A stretch of 64,000 nt of DNA from Lytechinus variegatus (Eukaryota > Echinodermata > Echinoidea > Temnopleuroida > Toxopneustidae), in the NCBI RefSeq assembly GCF_018143015.1, contig NC_054743.1, positions 33,319,934 to 33,383,933 of the forward strand, in the 5' to 3' direction. Both the position numbers and the translations under genes were made by a program. The notes below the pieces were generated by a model that was not told where the DNA came from, searched no databases, and saw only the letters and a program-made list of their open reading frames with translations. The stretch's first letter is position 1; each line of letters begins with the position of its first letter. Shown here one piece after another: positions 53,140 to 64,000 of this stretch.

Positions 53140-55430
53140 ATTCAGTGCCCTAAAGAAAATACCAAGGTCATTTCAACTCAATATAGACATCAGAAAATAG
53201 ATATCAGAAAATTACACTCAGAATAGTTGTGTAGAGGATTATAATTTATAATTTGTAAAAATGGTGTATCCCACTCGAAAGCAACTTATAGAGATAATGT
53301 TAAGACATGAAAAAAATAAAATCATCTGTGAAAGTGTCTTCTTGACCGGACTCGTATTATCCGAGATATGAATGAAATTTAAAGAATATAAAAGAAAAAA
53401 ATAAGCGTTACAGTACTGCTCTACTATAAAAAAAATCTTAAGATATTTTCACAGCCCCGTATTTTCCTTATTTCTTTTCATTGGCATGATTGGAAGGCGT
53501 TTTGTCTGATACTATTTCAGCTGATATATAGCACTTATGTATTTTAGGTTCCAAAATTTCTTCCCATTACCTGTTACTAATCAGATCGAGATGGCAGCTA
53601 TGTTCTCTGGTTCATCCCAGCTTTTGTTATTCATGGACGTTTGCAAAAATTAAAAAAACAACCCGGGAGTGGGTGGGGCTGCAAGACCTAAATTTTCGAA
53701 GAAACGTAAGAGCGAGGGGATTTGTGATGGGGGAGCTTTTGCATTTTCTAGAATAAAATTGAAGGATTTCGTGCACACTTTTGGTGAATTTTGTGAATTT
53801 TGCCATCTCGATCGGCGGCCCCCGGCTGCGTACGGTCATGTTTGTCATCTTAAAGTCTTTAAAAGGCCTATATTACATTGGTTTGAAACAATTTGTAATT
53901 CGTAATTTGCTGGAACTGCGACCCTGGTCATGAAGAAACACCAGGCTGGGTCAGAAGGAGCAAAAAAGAACTCCAAGACTGTTTAATTCTCAAGAAATTT
54001 TTGAATGCACTTAGAAACGCAACTTTTATACTCCATTTTTACACAAAATCCTTACCGGGGGGGGGGGTCCCATATCCTCTCCCGCTCGATCGCTTCGGTA
54101 TCTCACGCTGTCAAAAATTTGTGCCTCTTCGGGATTTTGCCACCCAAAATTGAAAGTGTTCCGGCGCGCTTGAACAAGTGTTCATGAAACCGACCCCTGG
54201 CCATCCCTCAGCTCCCTTTCCTGTTACGTAGACATTCTTAGAATTCAAAGATTATAGGTTGGAAACAACAAATTGCGTGTTGTAATAAACATAATTATGT
54301 GCTATTTATTAATCACTTTCTTTCGTATCATTTTAAAGACACATTACATTTATGGACACCATGTGAAAAATCAAATATAATTCTTGGAATATTGCGCAGG
54401 CTGGGGGGTCAATTTCATTCCAGGGAATGCATCTTATATTCGATGTTCTGTAGTCTACCTGGGATTTCCCTAGATTCAATGATTTTTAGGTGCTTGTAAT
54501 TTTTTGTGGTTCTAAGCAAAGTTTTATAGCACACACAAAACACTAACACTTTCGTCATCCACTCAATGTAATGTCTTCTTTTTAAACCTTATCATGAAAT
54601 AGTGAAGCAACGGTAGCATATTTCCAATATGATCATACCTGAATATTATAAAACATAACCTCTTCTCAACTTTTTTTTATAATGTATTCAACATTACCCA
54701 GAACCAGACAAGATAAACTGTATAAAGTAACATCGTATATATCCCTCAATTAACAAGTAAATCAAATATGAATTACTAAGTTACTACAATTAATACAATG
54801 CTATGTGTGAAGTTTAAAACAAAAACAGACATACGTTTAAAAGACACCAGTATTTTGAATTACCGAAAGATTAATTCTTTCATTTAAAAAAAAAAGAGAG
54901 ACCTCCCTTCGACTTCCAACTACACTATACGGCAATGAAATATGATAGTAAAATTCAATGTTCATGCCGTCTATTGTGTGTCATTTTGATTAATTATCAT
55001 GTATTATACTATGTTTTTGATAGATAAAGAATGCATATCATCCATTATGTATTTTTCAAGAAAGGTACACGAGAATGTGCATTGATGTGCTGAAAATATG
55101 GTTTGTAAATATTCAGGCAACTCCTACACTATAACCGTGACAACGCCTAATCGTAAACATGATACAACTTCACATATTTGGTGCTATCGCTGATAGACTT
55201 GGAAACTTCTTGGAAGTTGAAAATTGCATAACTTTATTTAGAATGTGATCTTTGGTTCATGTACTAAGTTTCAAAGTTACACTTTGATATACTGTTACAC
55301 AAGGTAAACACACGATAGCCAACAAGGCAGTACTTTGAATTCCATATGTACTCGAGCATGCACTGAAATAATGACAGATCGTGATGATTTATAATAAATA
55401 TCAACCATTTTTTGATCCACTAATCGTTGA
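53140..55430. other. intergenic, no gene seen
   Basis: AT-rich with a poly-G run at 54058 and chance frames. No exon, RNA gene or bounded element could be supported. Confidence 0.35.
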
Positions 55431-55435
55431 CAACC

Positions 55436-55700
55436 AGTAGCGTACGCAGGATTTTTGAAAGGAGGGGGTTTTCAAGCTGAATGAAATGTTGACAATCACA
55501 AATTTTAGGTAGTTTCCTACCCCAAAAAATTGACAAGTGAAAAAAAGGTCTTTACCACCAACTTTACGTCATTTTGTAGCTGAAAAAAGTGACACGGAAA
55601 AAAAAGGTCTTCAAATGTGTTTTTAGGGGTGGAAGTCTTAAGGGGGATTTCAAAAAATTAAGGGGGTGAACCCCTGGAGCCAACCCCCTGCGTACGCTAT
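55436..55700. repeat. repeat with AGCGTACGCAGG ends
   Basis: GTAGCGTACGCAGGATTTTTG at the left is matched in inverse by CCTGCGTACGCTATTG at the right. Interior AAAAAAAGGTCTT units and GGGGG runs link it to the G/C-run family. Confidence 0.6.
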
Positions 55701-56480
55701 TGTTGACACCGAATTTGTTAACATAAGCACTGATAATTGTACCTCAAGAAAATCATATCATAATGGCACTTCCCTGAAATGTAGGACCATGGTAGGACGA
55801 AGTACAAACATATTGGAGTACTTTTGGTTTTGTTTTAGTTTGGTTTTTTGGATTTTTTGGCTTGTAATTTTCAAGGAAATTAGGACGGTGTTGTAAGATT
55901 TCTTGCACTTTTTATATTATTTTGACGTAATACTTTTTACACTTTAAGTTTGGTCTTCTTTAGTGTATTCTTCCCATCGAATTTAATGAAGGAATCATGT
56001 CAAAACGAAAACTGTGAATGTTCCAGAAATACTCTACTATACTTAAAATATAAATATAAATTTGTATGACTATCTATATTGTCTCAAGATGACAAAAAAT
56101 TATGTAATATAGATTTATATCCAATTATAACAATAATTTCCAATTAGAACAACAATATTTATCTTTGCTTTTATCGAGAACTCGAAAGAATTAAAACGCT
56201 GAAGTCTTTAACTCTAAATATTTCAAAGTAGTAAAAGATATTTAAACCTTTAACTAAATGGTAGATATCATAAAACTGTGTCAATATTTTACATTGATAG
56301 TTGACAATGTGCTGGCGTTGTAATAGCGGCAATTGCGCTCTGAGAAATAGGATGATTTGTTCACGAGCAGTGGGAAAAAATGTTTCTTAGCGTTGGTTAG
56401 TTGATATCATCATCGCAATAATCCGTTAATAGCATTTTGAACGCTTTTAAAAAAAATACAGGTTGGCGATGATTGAAAGT

Positions 56481-56486
56481 TTTATT
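56481..56486 (-). terminator. polyadenylation signal of the NOX2 gene
   Basis: AATAAA on the - strand lies about 28 nt past the TAA stop, giving a very short 3' UTR if used. Confidence 0.5.
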
Positions 56487-56513
56487 TTCGTTATCCCGAC
56501 CGAACGTTGATGC

Positions 56514-56640
56514 TTAGAAGTTTTCCTTGTTGTAGAAAAACTTGGCTCCGTCCGGCGTCAAGCTGGTGAATTTGTTGGCATTCTCGTGTAGTACTGACGA
56601 TAAGGCTTTGGGACCACAGAAAAATACTCCGATACTCGTC
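56514..56640 (-). CDS. CYBB: NOX2 last exon: NADPH-binding C-terminus
   Basis: 127 nt, acceptor CCTCATAG. It encodes [17 protein letters not shown], which contains the conserved CGP loop of the NADPH site, and ends FFYNKENF then TAA. Confidence 0.93.
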
Positions 56641-59600
56641 CTATGAGGGGGGGTAGGATGTAAAAAAGCAAAGAAGATATAGTAGAAGCGCATTGTGTGA
56701 ACACATCATCACTGGTATAAATTATAACCTGTTCTTCAAGGCAGCAAATTATTTCCATGACATGGTAAGTTCGAGGGTACTCTCTAACTTTCTTTGATTA
56801 AAATCAATAGTGCCTGGTATTAGGGACCAAACCAAAATTAGATTTTAAATTTTAAGATTTGTGAGGTTTAGATTATTAATCTAATTCTAGTTTGGTCCCT
56901 TTAATTACATACCAAGGAGTTAGAGTGAAATAATAATTTGATATCTTGAAAATTTCCAGGGATGCAACTTTCCATCCTCGAAATCAGGGGGCTTCAAAAC
57001 GCCCCCCCCCCCCTCCCCCCCCCCCCCACATTCCCCTGAACGTCCCACCTACTCACAGAAGTTCCAGTCATAGCGTGAAAATCGAAAGAGTTTTCTATGT
57101 CTATACCCGGCAAAAATTGTCTCACCCTGGATTCTCCTCTGCGATCATCTTAAAGTTCGAGTCCCATTTAGGACGACCGTAGTGGGTTTTCTGTCTCAGG
57201 CCGGTGATGGCGTCAATCTCCTGTTCCTCCTGGAGGTAAATGTTCTTTGCCTGATGGAGAAAATCAGGAAGAGAGATCGAGAGGGGGGAATTTGGAGATA
57301 GAGAGACAGAAAGACAGAAAGAAAGAAGAAGGAGAAGAAGAAGAAGGGGAAGGAGGAGGAGGAGAAGAAGAAGTAGATCAAGAAGAAGAAGAAGCAGAAG
57401 AAGAACAAGAAGAAGAAGAAAAAGGGGAAGGAGGGGGAGGAGAAGAAGAAGAAGTAGATTAAGAAGAAGAAGGAGGAGAAGAAGAAAATATATAAAATTA
57501 GTCAAAGGTGTGTAGATGGTTCAAATTTTCGTCAATATAATGTCATATGACCTGTTGATCTAAAAAATCATTATTTTTATAATTCAACCGATTTATGAGT
57601 TTATTTGCATTGTTTTAAGATAGAGTTTAGATCAGTACAAAGAGATAGTAATCCAAAATGATTCACCATTCCCAGGCATGAGTTTTATCCTATATTTAGT
57701 TTGAAAGATGAAATTGTTTTATTATTAAACAGATGGGGAAAATGTACTTGTGAACCCTATAACTCACGAATGTTTCCGTTGTGAAGTGAAAGGGGTTCAT
57801 TTTTTTTTCAATTCCCATAGTCATGGCCCAAAATGTTAAAAAATGCTTCCAATTTTTTTTTTTTCATTAAGTTTTTATTGATCGATTAAATGATTACACA
57901 AATATCAAAATACAATCGAAATCAAAAACAAAAAAAACAAAAAAAAATAACATAATCATAATGCTTCCAATTCTTGGAAATTCCATTCAAATCATGGGGT
58001 GTTTTCATGATCTGATCAAAATGAAAACGGGAAAAAAATGATTAAAAGTTTTCTCGGGAAATTTAGGACAACACCAATGGAATTGCTAGATGAAGGTAAT
58101 CACCATTGAGATAAATTCATGACTTTCCTGTCAAATATATAGATCTGTTCCCAGTTGCATTTAGAACCGTTATAACAAATGCTCAATTTCTAGAAGACAA
58201 TCGCTATCGGCCAATCAAATTGCTTGATTTCAGTAGCTTTCAACTGTTATATTTGTAAAAAGTTTTATGAAACTAGCCATTGGTTATTTTATTGATATAA
58301 TATGTAATTACCTGAGTATTGTTCCAACCCCTTGAAAGATAGATGTAGTATTTGAGGAAGTCAGGTTTACCCTGCTCCGTAAAGTGGGTATCAATGGAGT
58401 CAAGGAGTGTTGAGAACCACTCGAAGGCATTCGTATCGGGGCAGATCCAGAAGAAATACACCTTCTTCAGCTTCAGCGAGGCGCTGTTGTTGACACTCTT
58501 TAGCCTGCAGAGGGCGACATGTAAAAATCCTGATTCATCCGGCTTGATCAGTTATTTAGTGATTTGTCTCTGATACTAGTCTATGGGCCACATTTGTTCT
58601 TATGTTTGGGAGGGGGGAAATTGTTGATTTAGTCATATTACCATGATTATGATTATTGCATGGATTGTCTTCACAAAATGTCAACAATTTTAAGAAACTG
58701 CATAGTCCAACTATATCCATGCAATATATAACCATATTGATGTAGGGGTGGTGGTATAATCTATTTCCTTTGCCATGTATCTGACATTCTTAAAAGTTGT
58801 ACGTAACTTTTTAGAGTGTTTCATAAAATCGCTGAGATCCACCAGAAATGAGGATCTTATGAGCAAAAAACAAAATTAAACACCATGTATAGATATAATA
58901 CATTCTGGTATACTGTATGAAGGCACAGTTGCTCTTTATAAACTGGATTAAAAAAAAGTTTTAAAAACTTATGAACAGCAATATTGAATAGCAATGAATA
59001 TTAGCACTCAAAAATCATTTCCGTATAAATATTGAACATTTCTTTAATATTTGAACAATATCTGATTAGTTTATGTAGTAAACCAGGCTGTATATTGTTT
59101 TGACCTGGAAGGTATGAATTTGAAGGATACCATACCAGATAGATTTAAGGATGGATGCGAATGGTGTTACTCCTATACCAGCTCCCACACAAATAGCAGC
59201 CTGGTATTTGAAGATATCAATACTGGCTGTTCCAAATGGACCATCAACGGCAACTCTGGAAAGAAAAGATAAAAAGGTATTAGAAACACGGTATTATATA
59301 CAATTATATGAATCACTTTGTACTTCATAAATTGGTTGGAGGAAATTCCAGATTTTATTCGATATATCAGTCCAAAGTTTTAGGGAATATGGGTAAATTA
59401 TATAGTAGAGAGCAAATTGCCAGGGAGAAGGGTGGTTCAGAGAGCGAGGTATAAAGGGAGAGAAGGATAAGAAGAAGAGAGAAACAAAATCATATACAGA
59501 GAAGGAGGTAATGAGTTTTGATTTAATGTTTAGAAGAAAAAAAGTAACAATTTTCCGCTTTTGTTTAATAACTGCAATACTGTATATACTGGGAGAGAAA

Positions 59601-62600
59601 AAGATCGCACCACATATATCATAAAAAAATTATACGAAATAAGAACAAATATCAGGATAAATTTTAGAAAATTGCAGAATGTTCTGGAAGGAATCGGTAA
59701 AAGATTACCTAGCTAGATCGTCCTGTGATTGTTGCTCTGGCTTGTCAGCTCCCATAGCTTTGAATAGATCAGAAGTCCAATCACCAACTATACGGATATG
59801 AACACTAAAATGATCCTCTTCCGGGGCCTGTATCAAAAAATCAGAACCATGGTAAATGCAATGTGTGAATTAGAATTCATGGTTCGTTTTTGCTTATGCC
59901 ATTCCTTCGTATTCAGTGCCGTGATGAGCCAAAAATTGTGAGGGGGCTATGGCGTATCGGGTAAAATCAATCTTTAAAAAAAAGTGCGAGCAAGCGAAGC
60001 AACCGAGCAAAGATTTCGACATTTTTATTACCAAAAATCAAATTTTGTGATCGATCTGGATATAATATTCAGAAAATTATATCAAAGTTCACCCTTCTAT
60101 CCTTATCTTCTTTTTTTTTTGGGGGGGGGGTAGGTCTGCGAGCGCAGAAAGTGATGTCTATTTCCAAAATAGACGGATTGATGATGATCCCATAATAATG
60201 TAGCTTATACTTACCGATGTAAGAGTAAATGGATGCCACTGTACGTGTGAGATGGATGGACATTTAAGAAAGATGTATTGACCGGCTTCCATCTTAAATC
60301 CTTTCTTCTTCATCTGAAGCTCAATTACCTTCGATGGATGTTTCACAACCTGTAATAATAAGCACATGATTTCAAGTTCATTATGTTCATGTTCAAAGTG
60401 TAAACTTTATGTGGAGCGTTGTGGCCCAGTGGATTAGTCTCCGGACTCTGAAACAGGGGGTCGTGGGTTCGAATCCCAACCATGGCGTAAGTTCCTTCAG
60501 CAAGAAATTGATCCGCAATGTGCTGCACTCAACCCAGGTGAGGTAAATGGGTACCTGGCAGGAATTTATTCCTTGAAACGCAGCGCGCGTAACAGCTGCA
60601 CTGCTAAAGCTAGGGTATATATGCTGCATACTGTAGAGTGCTTAGAGACTTCTGACAAAGTAAGTATTAAGCGCTATATAAGCAAGTATAATTATTATTA
60701 TTATTTTGATATTAGTTTTACCCAATATAGCGACATCAGCGTATTTGATAGGAGCAAGACGCGCTAAAGGTGGAGCAGTGTATTTTTTCTCTCTCTCAAT
60801 CGAATAATAAGGGTAATACAGATTTAAACGATAGAAGCCTCTCTTTCTTTTTACTTCCTATGCTACATCCTGCTCCTTTTTTGCTTCTTTCTCTTCTTTT
60901 TTCTTCTTCACTGTCTCTTATTTGCCCTTTCCTCCTATTTCATCTCTTCCTTTTTAACTACTCGGACATCCCCCTATCTACACCCCCTAGTTTTATCCAT
61001 CTCAGTTTCTATATCATGAGTGTAATATGCTTACCTTTGTTAGAGTGACTTTCTGACAGCTCCTCCAGAAGCGGATACTCCTCTCAATAAAGTAGATGAT
61101 GAGGGGAGCGGTCACCCACTTGTAACTCTGTAAACAAGGTAAAGATTGAAAATGGGTTAACGTTCCAGACCCAGGTGGCACCCTCTTAAAGGGGTTGTCC
61201 TGGCTGAAAATATTTATAGCTTAATAAATAGAGTACAATTCACTAGGCAAAATGCTGAAAATTTCATCAAAATCGGATAACAAATAACAAAGTTATTGAA
61301 TTTCAAAGTTAAGCAATATTTTGTGAAAACAGTTACATGCACATCGTCATGAATATTCATTAGGTGGGCTGATGGTGACACATCCCTACTTTCCCTTTTC
61401 TTATGTTATTACATGAAATCATAAATGTTTCATTTGTAAATGACGTGTCTCCATTGTGATGAAATATGTTGCGGCAATAAATAAATTATGCATTTAATCT
61501 GTTGTCAATCCAATTGTTTTAGTTCTTGGTAGAAAATTTTTGAATAAACCTAATTTCATATAATAAGATTATAAAAAAAAGAACAAGTGGGGATATGACA
61601 TCATCAGCCCACCTAATGAATATTCATAAAGACATGCCTAGAACTGCATCGGAAAAATGCATATCTTGAAAATTCGATAACTTCATTATTTGTAATCCGA
61701 TTTTGATGAGATTTTCAGCATTTTGCTCTGTGAATTTTACTCTTTTTATTGATATATATATATATATATCAAGCCTGGACTATCCCTGTAAGAAAAGTAC
61801 AACATTGGTTTGGCATTACACAAGGTTGCACCTCACGGTCATAACAAATGTTTCATGTACTTGACTAACTGTACTCATGGCAGAATGGTCGTAAGAAGAC
61901 AAAGAAAAAATCAAGACCCCAAATGTAATAATTTGTCTGACTTTGTACTTAAAACCACAACGGATAAAATCATGATAGTGCAAATAGTCTTTGAAAGAAA
62001 TTGACCAAGAGGTTTTTCTTCAACTTTTTGTAGATAGGGTTTCTCCCTCAAATGCATGACCGACCTTATATGAAAGTACGTCGGCCTACCTGGGCCACAG
62101 AGGGGCAGTTGCTTCCTCCGCATACAACGTACATATTGAAGCAAAATACCCCTTTAAAAATGTAAAAATATCACAAATGCAAAAGCACCAAAGTATTCTA
62201 AATCAAGTTTGAAAATAGTGCCATGAATAACTAAATCGCGTTGCACTTTCTCTGGAAAAAAAAAAACACTTATCCTCGCCCAACTTGGGGGAATTACTAA
62301 CATTCCGAAAATATATATGACTCTGCATCGGAAGCGGGTGGTGCTGGGGTGCTGGAAATCAGGTTAGTATTCTAAAATGTAGAAATTTGCTTGTCCATTT
62401 TTTTTCTCTGACCAAATCACCTCCGATTTGGAATGAAAAACTTTTTTTTGTTCTGCTTATATATATATCTTTCAAAACCAGCATCCATTTGACGAATCGT
62501 ACCCAGACCTCTGAAATCATACTCACCGCAGCGGATCCGTCTTTAAATACCGGATCTTCACATCTGTCTGATGTTGGACTCCATTGATCAAGGTTTTCAG

Positions 62601-63231
62601 AACAGAACACTACATCATGGCGATCAAGATTTGTTTGTGAGCGGATGATACCACTGAAACATAAACACAAGTTATCCATTGATTTGAGATAATTGGTCTC
62701 AATAATCATAATGATAATAATGAGGATGATATGTCATAAAGCGGCTTGTATTTAGGGCTGGTCACATACGAAGGAACTAGTAGTATATAAAAGTTAGATG
62801 AATTTGACTAAAAGTAAATCTTAATCCAATTCAGTTTCCAAATATCATTGTTAGCTCATCACTACAAATAAATTATTCAAGAAAAAAAATGATTGATATC
62901 CCCCGATCCCCATTTTTCACCAACCAATCATAATATCTAATAATTTTTGAGCATTTTTTAATAATCATATGATTTCTATATTCTGCAAGTCTAAGAAATT
63001 TCTTTAAAAATAGGCTTTCGTTTGCAATAAAAAGGACAATATCGCGCCATATATTCATTGATGTCATTTAATATTAACTTTCCCAAATCGAATACACATC
63101 TCAGAAATACTACACCAAGAAACTGTTGCCTGTTTTTTTTTTTTACTCACCCTACACCATGGGCAAGTATCATAGCGAAATAGACGATGAAGAGATGATG
63201 CGTGATCCAGAAAGTCTCGAAATACGAACGC
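56514..63231 (-). CDS. CYBB: NOX2-type NADPH oxidase, 3' nine exons (partial gene)
   Basis: The enzyme passes electrons from cytosolic NADPH through FAD and two hemes to oxygen outside, making superoxide. Nine exons (1120 nt, about 373 residues) join in one frame and align to human gp91phox from the helix with THHLF to the C-terminus. Visible: two heme histidines spaced 13 apart, the FAD motif HPFTLTS, the NADPH motifs [13 protein letters not shown] and FFCGP, and the terminal NKENF, identical to human NOX2. [16 protein letters not shown] also matches gp91phox closely, which argues for NOX2 over NOX5 or DUOX. The first 200 or so residues lie beyond the right edge. No internal stops or odd splice sites were seen. 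The symbol is given by similarity. Confidence 0.93.
57126..57250 (-). CDS. CYBB: NOX2 exon: ITGLxQKTxYGRPxW region
   Basis: 125 nt, acceptor CCATCAG, donor CCAGG|GTGAGA. It encodes [20 protein letters not shown], then [13 protein letters not shown], matching the gp91phox stretch [21 protein letters not shown]. A 200-bp polypyrimidine tract lies just upstream. Confidence 0.92.
57288..57482. repeat. polypurine/polypyrimidine tract (GAA/AGG)n
   Basis: About 195 bp of almost pure A and G on the + strand, hence C and T on the transcribed NOX2 strand, begins 38 bp upstream of a NOX2 splice acceptor. The Leu-rich and Glu-rich frames are artefacts. Confidence 0.85.
58312..58504 (-). CDS. CYBB: NOX2 exon: NADPH domain, [15 protein letters not shown]
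   Basis: 193 nt (CTCTGCAG acceptor, ACTCAG|GTAATT donor). It encodes [18 protein letters not shown], matching KKIYFYWLCRDTHAFEWF of human NOX2, and ends [13 protein letters not shown]. Confidence 0.93.
59136..59255 (-). CDS. CYBB: NOX2 exon: NADPH-binding [13 protein letters not shown]
   Basis: 120 nt (CTTTCCAG acceptor, ATCTG|GTATGG donor). [15 protein letters not shown] and [17 protein letters not shown] are nearly identical to human gp91phox and carry the glycine-rich nucleotide-binding loop. Confidence 0.94.
59709..59827 (-). CDS. CYBB: NOX2 exon: FAD domain, [18 protein letters not shown]
   Basis: 119 nt (TTGATACAG acceptor, GCTAG|GTAATC donor). [18 protein letters not shown] aligns with [18 protein letters not shown] in human NOX2. 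Confidence 0.94.
60215..60349 (-). CDS. CYBB: NOX2 exon: FAD-binding HPFTLTS
   Basis: 135 nt (TATTACAG acceptor, ACATCG|GTAAGT donor). It encodes 45 residues including [16 protein letters not shown] and HPFTLTS, the FAD-binding motif; close to identical to gp91phox. Confidence 0.95.
60411..60705 (+). repeat. sea-urchin-type tRNA-derived SINE
   Basis: The head GCGTTGTGGCCCAGTGGATT (box A) and GTGGGTTCGAATCCCAACCA (box B) are followed by CAGCAAGAAATTGATCCGCA, CTCAACCCAGGTGAGGTAAA, GGGTACCTGGCAGGAATTTA, GCGCTATATAAGCAAG and (ATT)n. I recall this as a common sea urchin SINE (SURF1-like); the name is from memory. It lies in a NOX2 intron, antisense to the gene. Confidence 0.8.
61035..61127 (-). 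CDS. CYBB: NOX2 exon: last helix to FAD domain
   Basis: 93 nt (TGTTTACAG acceptor, ACAAAG|GTAAGC donor). It encodes [20 protein letters not shown] then [11 protein letters not shown], aligned to the last helix and WRSQQKVVITK of human NOX2. Confidence 0.93.
61190..61800. repeat. foldback MITE, distant GTCCACC-family relative
   Basis: GGGTTGTCCTGGCTGAAAAT at the left and GCCTGGACTATCCCTGTAA at the right, with ATCAAAATCGGATAACAAAT and its inverse inside, and CCTAATGAATATTCAT near the centre opposing ATGAATATTCATTAGG. (TA)n lies near the right end. It sits in a NOX2 intron. Confidence 0.7.
62527..62653 (-). CDS. CYBB: NOX2 exon: third extracellular loop
   Basis: 127 nt (TATGTTTCAG acceptor, GCTGCG|GTGAGT donor). 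It encodes [20 protein letters not shown] then [13 protein letters not shown], matching the loop with RGQTAESL and two cysteines in human NOX2; the loop sequence is less conserved, as in the family. Confidence 0.9.
63151..63231 (-). CDS. CYBB: NOX2 exon: heme-binding helix, first exon visible
   Basis: 81 nt (CATGTCAG acceptor, TGTAGG|GTGAGT donor). It encodes [20 protein letters not shown] then ILAHGV. The His in THHLF and the His in LAHG are 13 residues apart, as are His209 and His222 of human NOX2, which bind heme. Confidence 0.93.
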
Positions 63232-63789
63232 CTGACATGAGTAGCGAGAAATGATTTGATTTGATTTATTGTTTTCTTCTACATCCATAACATTCGTATA
63301 ATACATTTTTTATAACATAATAAACGTAATATGTTACCATTTTTGGCATTAAGCATAAATAAAGAGTACTAAAAATATAATTCCAGACAAAAATGATTAA
63401 CTATATGATATTCACAACTTGCATGAGAAGAAAATGATGAAAAAATGTACCATATGACATCATTGTAATTATTGTTCATCGAACGTTGTCTAATGAAAAT
63501 TTTAACTGTCTTCCGGATGAAGGAGGTAGGCCAGAATGACTTACTTTGAAATGTTTCAAAGTTAAACCATATATTTTTCGCATGCACTTAAGAGAGCAGT
63601 GGCGGTGCAGTCCAGCATTATAAGCCGTGGGGGCCGTTTTCAGAAAAAGAAGAGAACAAATGACTGGCAAAAAGTATATGTTCACCATTGACATTGTGTA
63701 TTCTCCGTCATTCTTTCACAAGGACAATTATGATATAAAAGAACTTCTTCCCTCAGAATACTCGATTATTCTAACCACATGAATTAACC

Positions 63790-63925
63790 AGGGGCCCATA
63801 ACACAAAACTTAGCAATCATCACAGAACATTTTTAACAATTGATTGTGCATTGACTACGATGTACAATCAATCGTTGAAATCAAGCGTACAATTAATCGC
63901 TAACCTTTGTGTTACGGGACCCTCC
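63790..63925. repeat. foldback MITE, GGGGCCCATAACAC type
   Basis: GGGGCCCATAACACAAAACTTAG-like left arm opposes CTAACCTTTGTGTTACGGGAC on the right, with ATTGATTGTGCATTGA / TACAATCAATCG pairing in the middle. It lies upstream of the last NOX2 exon in view. Confidence 0.6.
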
Positions 63926-64000
63926 ATGGTTATCGATGGATGAAGTGAGGTTGATCTCGTTTGCGATCCAGGATTTTCCAGAGGGGGGATTTTTTGTTCA

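Noticed and set aside
57122-57505. 127-residue Leu-rich frame on the minus strand
   Set aside because: The leucine part is translation of the CTT/TCC tract; only its end overlaps the true NOX2 exon.
63232-64000. Another NOX2 exon upstream of the THHLF exon
   Set aside because: No frame matching the earlier NOX2 helices appears before the right edge; the remaining exons must lie beyond it.

Overview
The window reads as genomic DNA of a marine invertebrate deuterostome, most likely an echinoderm such as a sea urchin. It is AT-rich, has many introns, and is full of foldback MITEs, tRNA-derived SINEs whose tails I recognise as sea-urchin-type, LINE fragments, (TA)n tracts and long G/C homopolymers. 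No prokaryotic, organellar or viral region was seen.

Three protein-coding genes are well supported. (1) On the + strand, 7112-35973, an 18-exon gene encodes a predicted 2026-residue type I membrane receptor. It has a signal peptide, fourteen tandem CUB-like domains (one per exon, every intron in phase 1), a Thr/Ser-rich stalk, one transmembrane helix and a tyrosine-rich tail with an ITAM-like pair. The 18 exons join in one open frame. (2) On the - strand, 41926-43905, an intronless gene encodes a 659-residue immunoglobulin-family receptor whose tail has a canonical ITAM and two ITIM-like motifs. (3) On the - strand, 56514-63231, nine 3' exons encode the C-terminal two thirds of a NOX2-type NADPH oxidase, from the end of the heme-bearing membrane region through the FAD and NADPH domains to the stop. 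Its 5' exons lie beyond the right edge.

Around these lie a possible coiled-coil terminal exon at the left edge (106-336) and an orphan CUB-like exon (3994-4609) split by a MITE. Removing the MITE and one TA copy leaves exactly 378 nt in frame, the commonest exon size of the neighbouring receptor.

The rest is repeats. TA-flanked MITEs with CACTGT-like ends and longer foldbacks with TTAA-like edges recur throughout. A 4 kb DNA transposon with about 750-bp inverted repeats carrying eight palindromic octamer motifs sits in the receptor intron between exons 6 and 7. Two copies of an inverted-repeat element carry a tRNA-like sequence; one copy folds as a full cloverleaf with anticodon UCA. LINE 3' ends, SINEs and microsatellites fill much of the intergenic space.

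One way to read the gene set, as inference only: two surface receptors with ITAM-type tails lie beside a phagocyte-type oxidase, which in vertebrates works downstream of ITAM receptors. Physical closeness does not prove a joint function.
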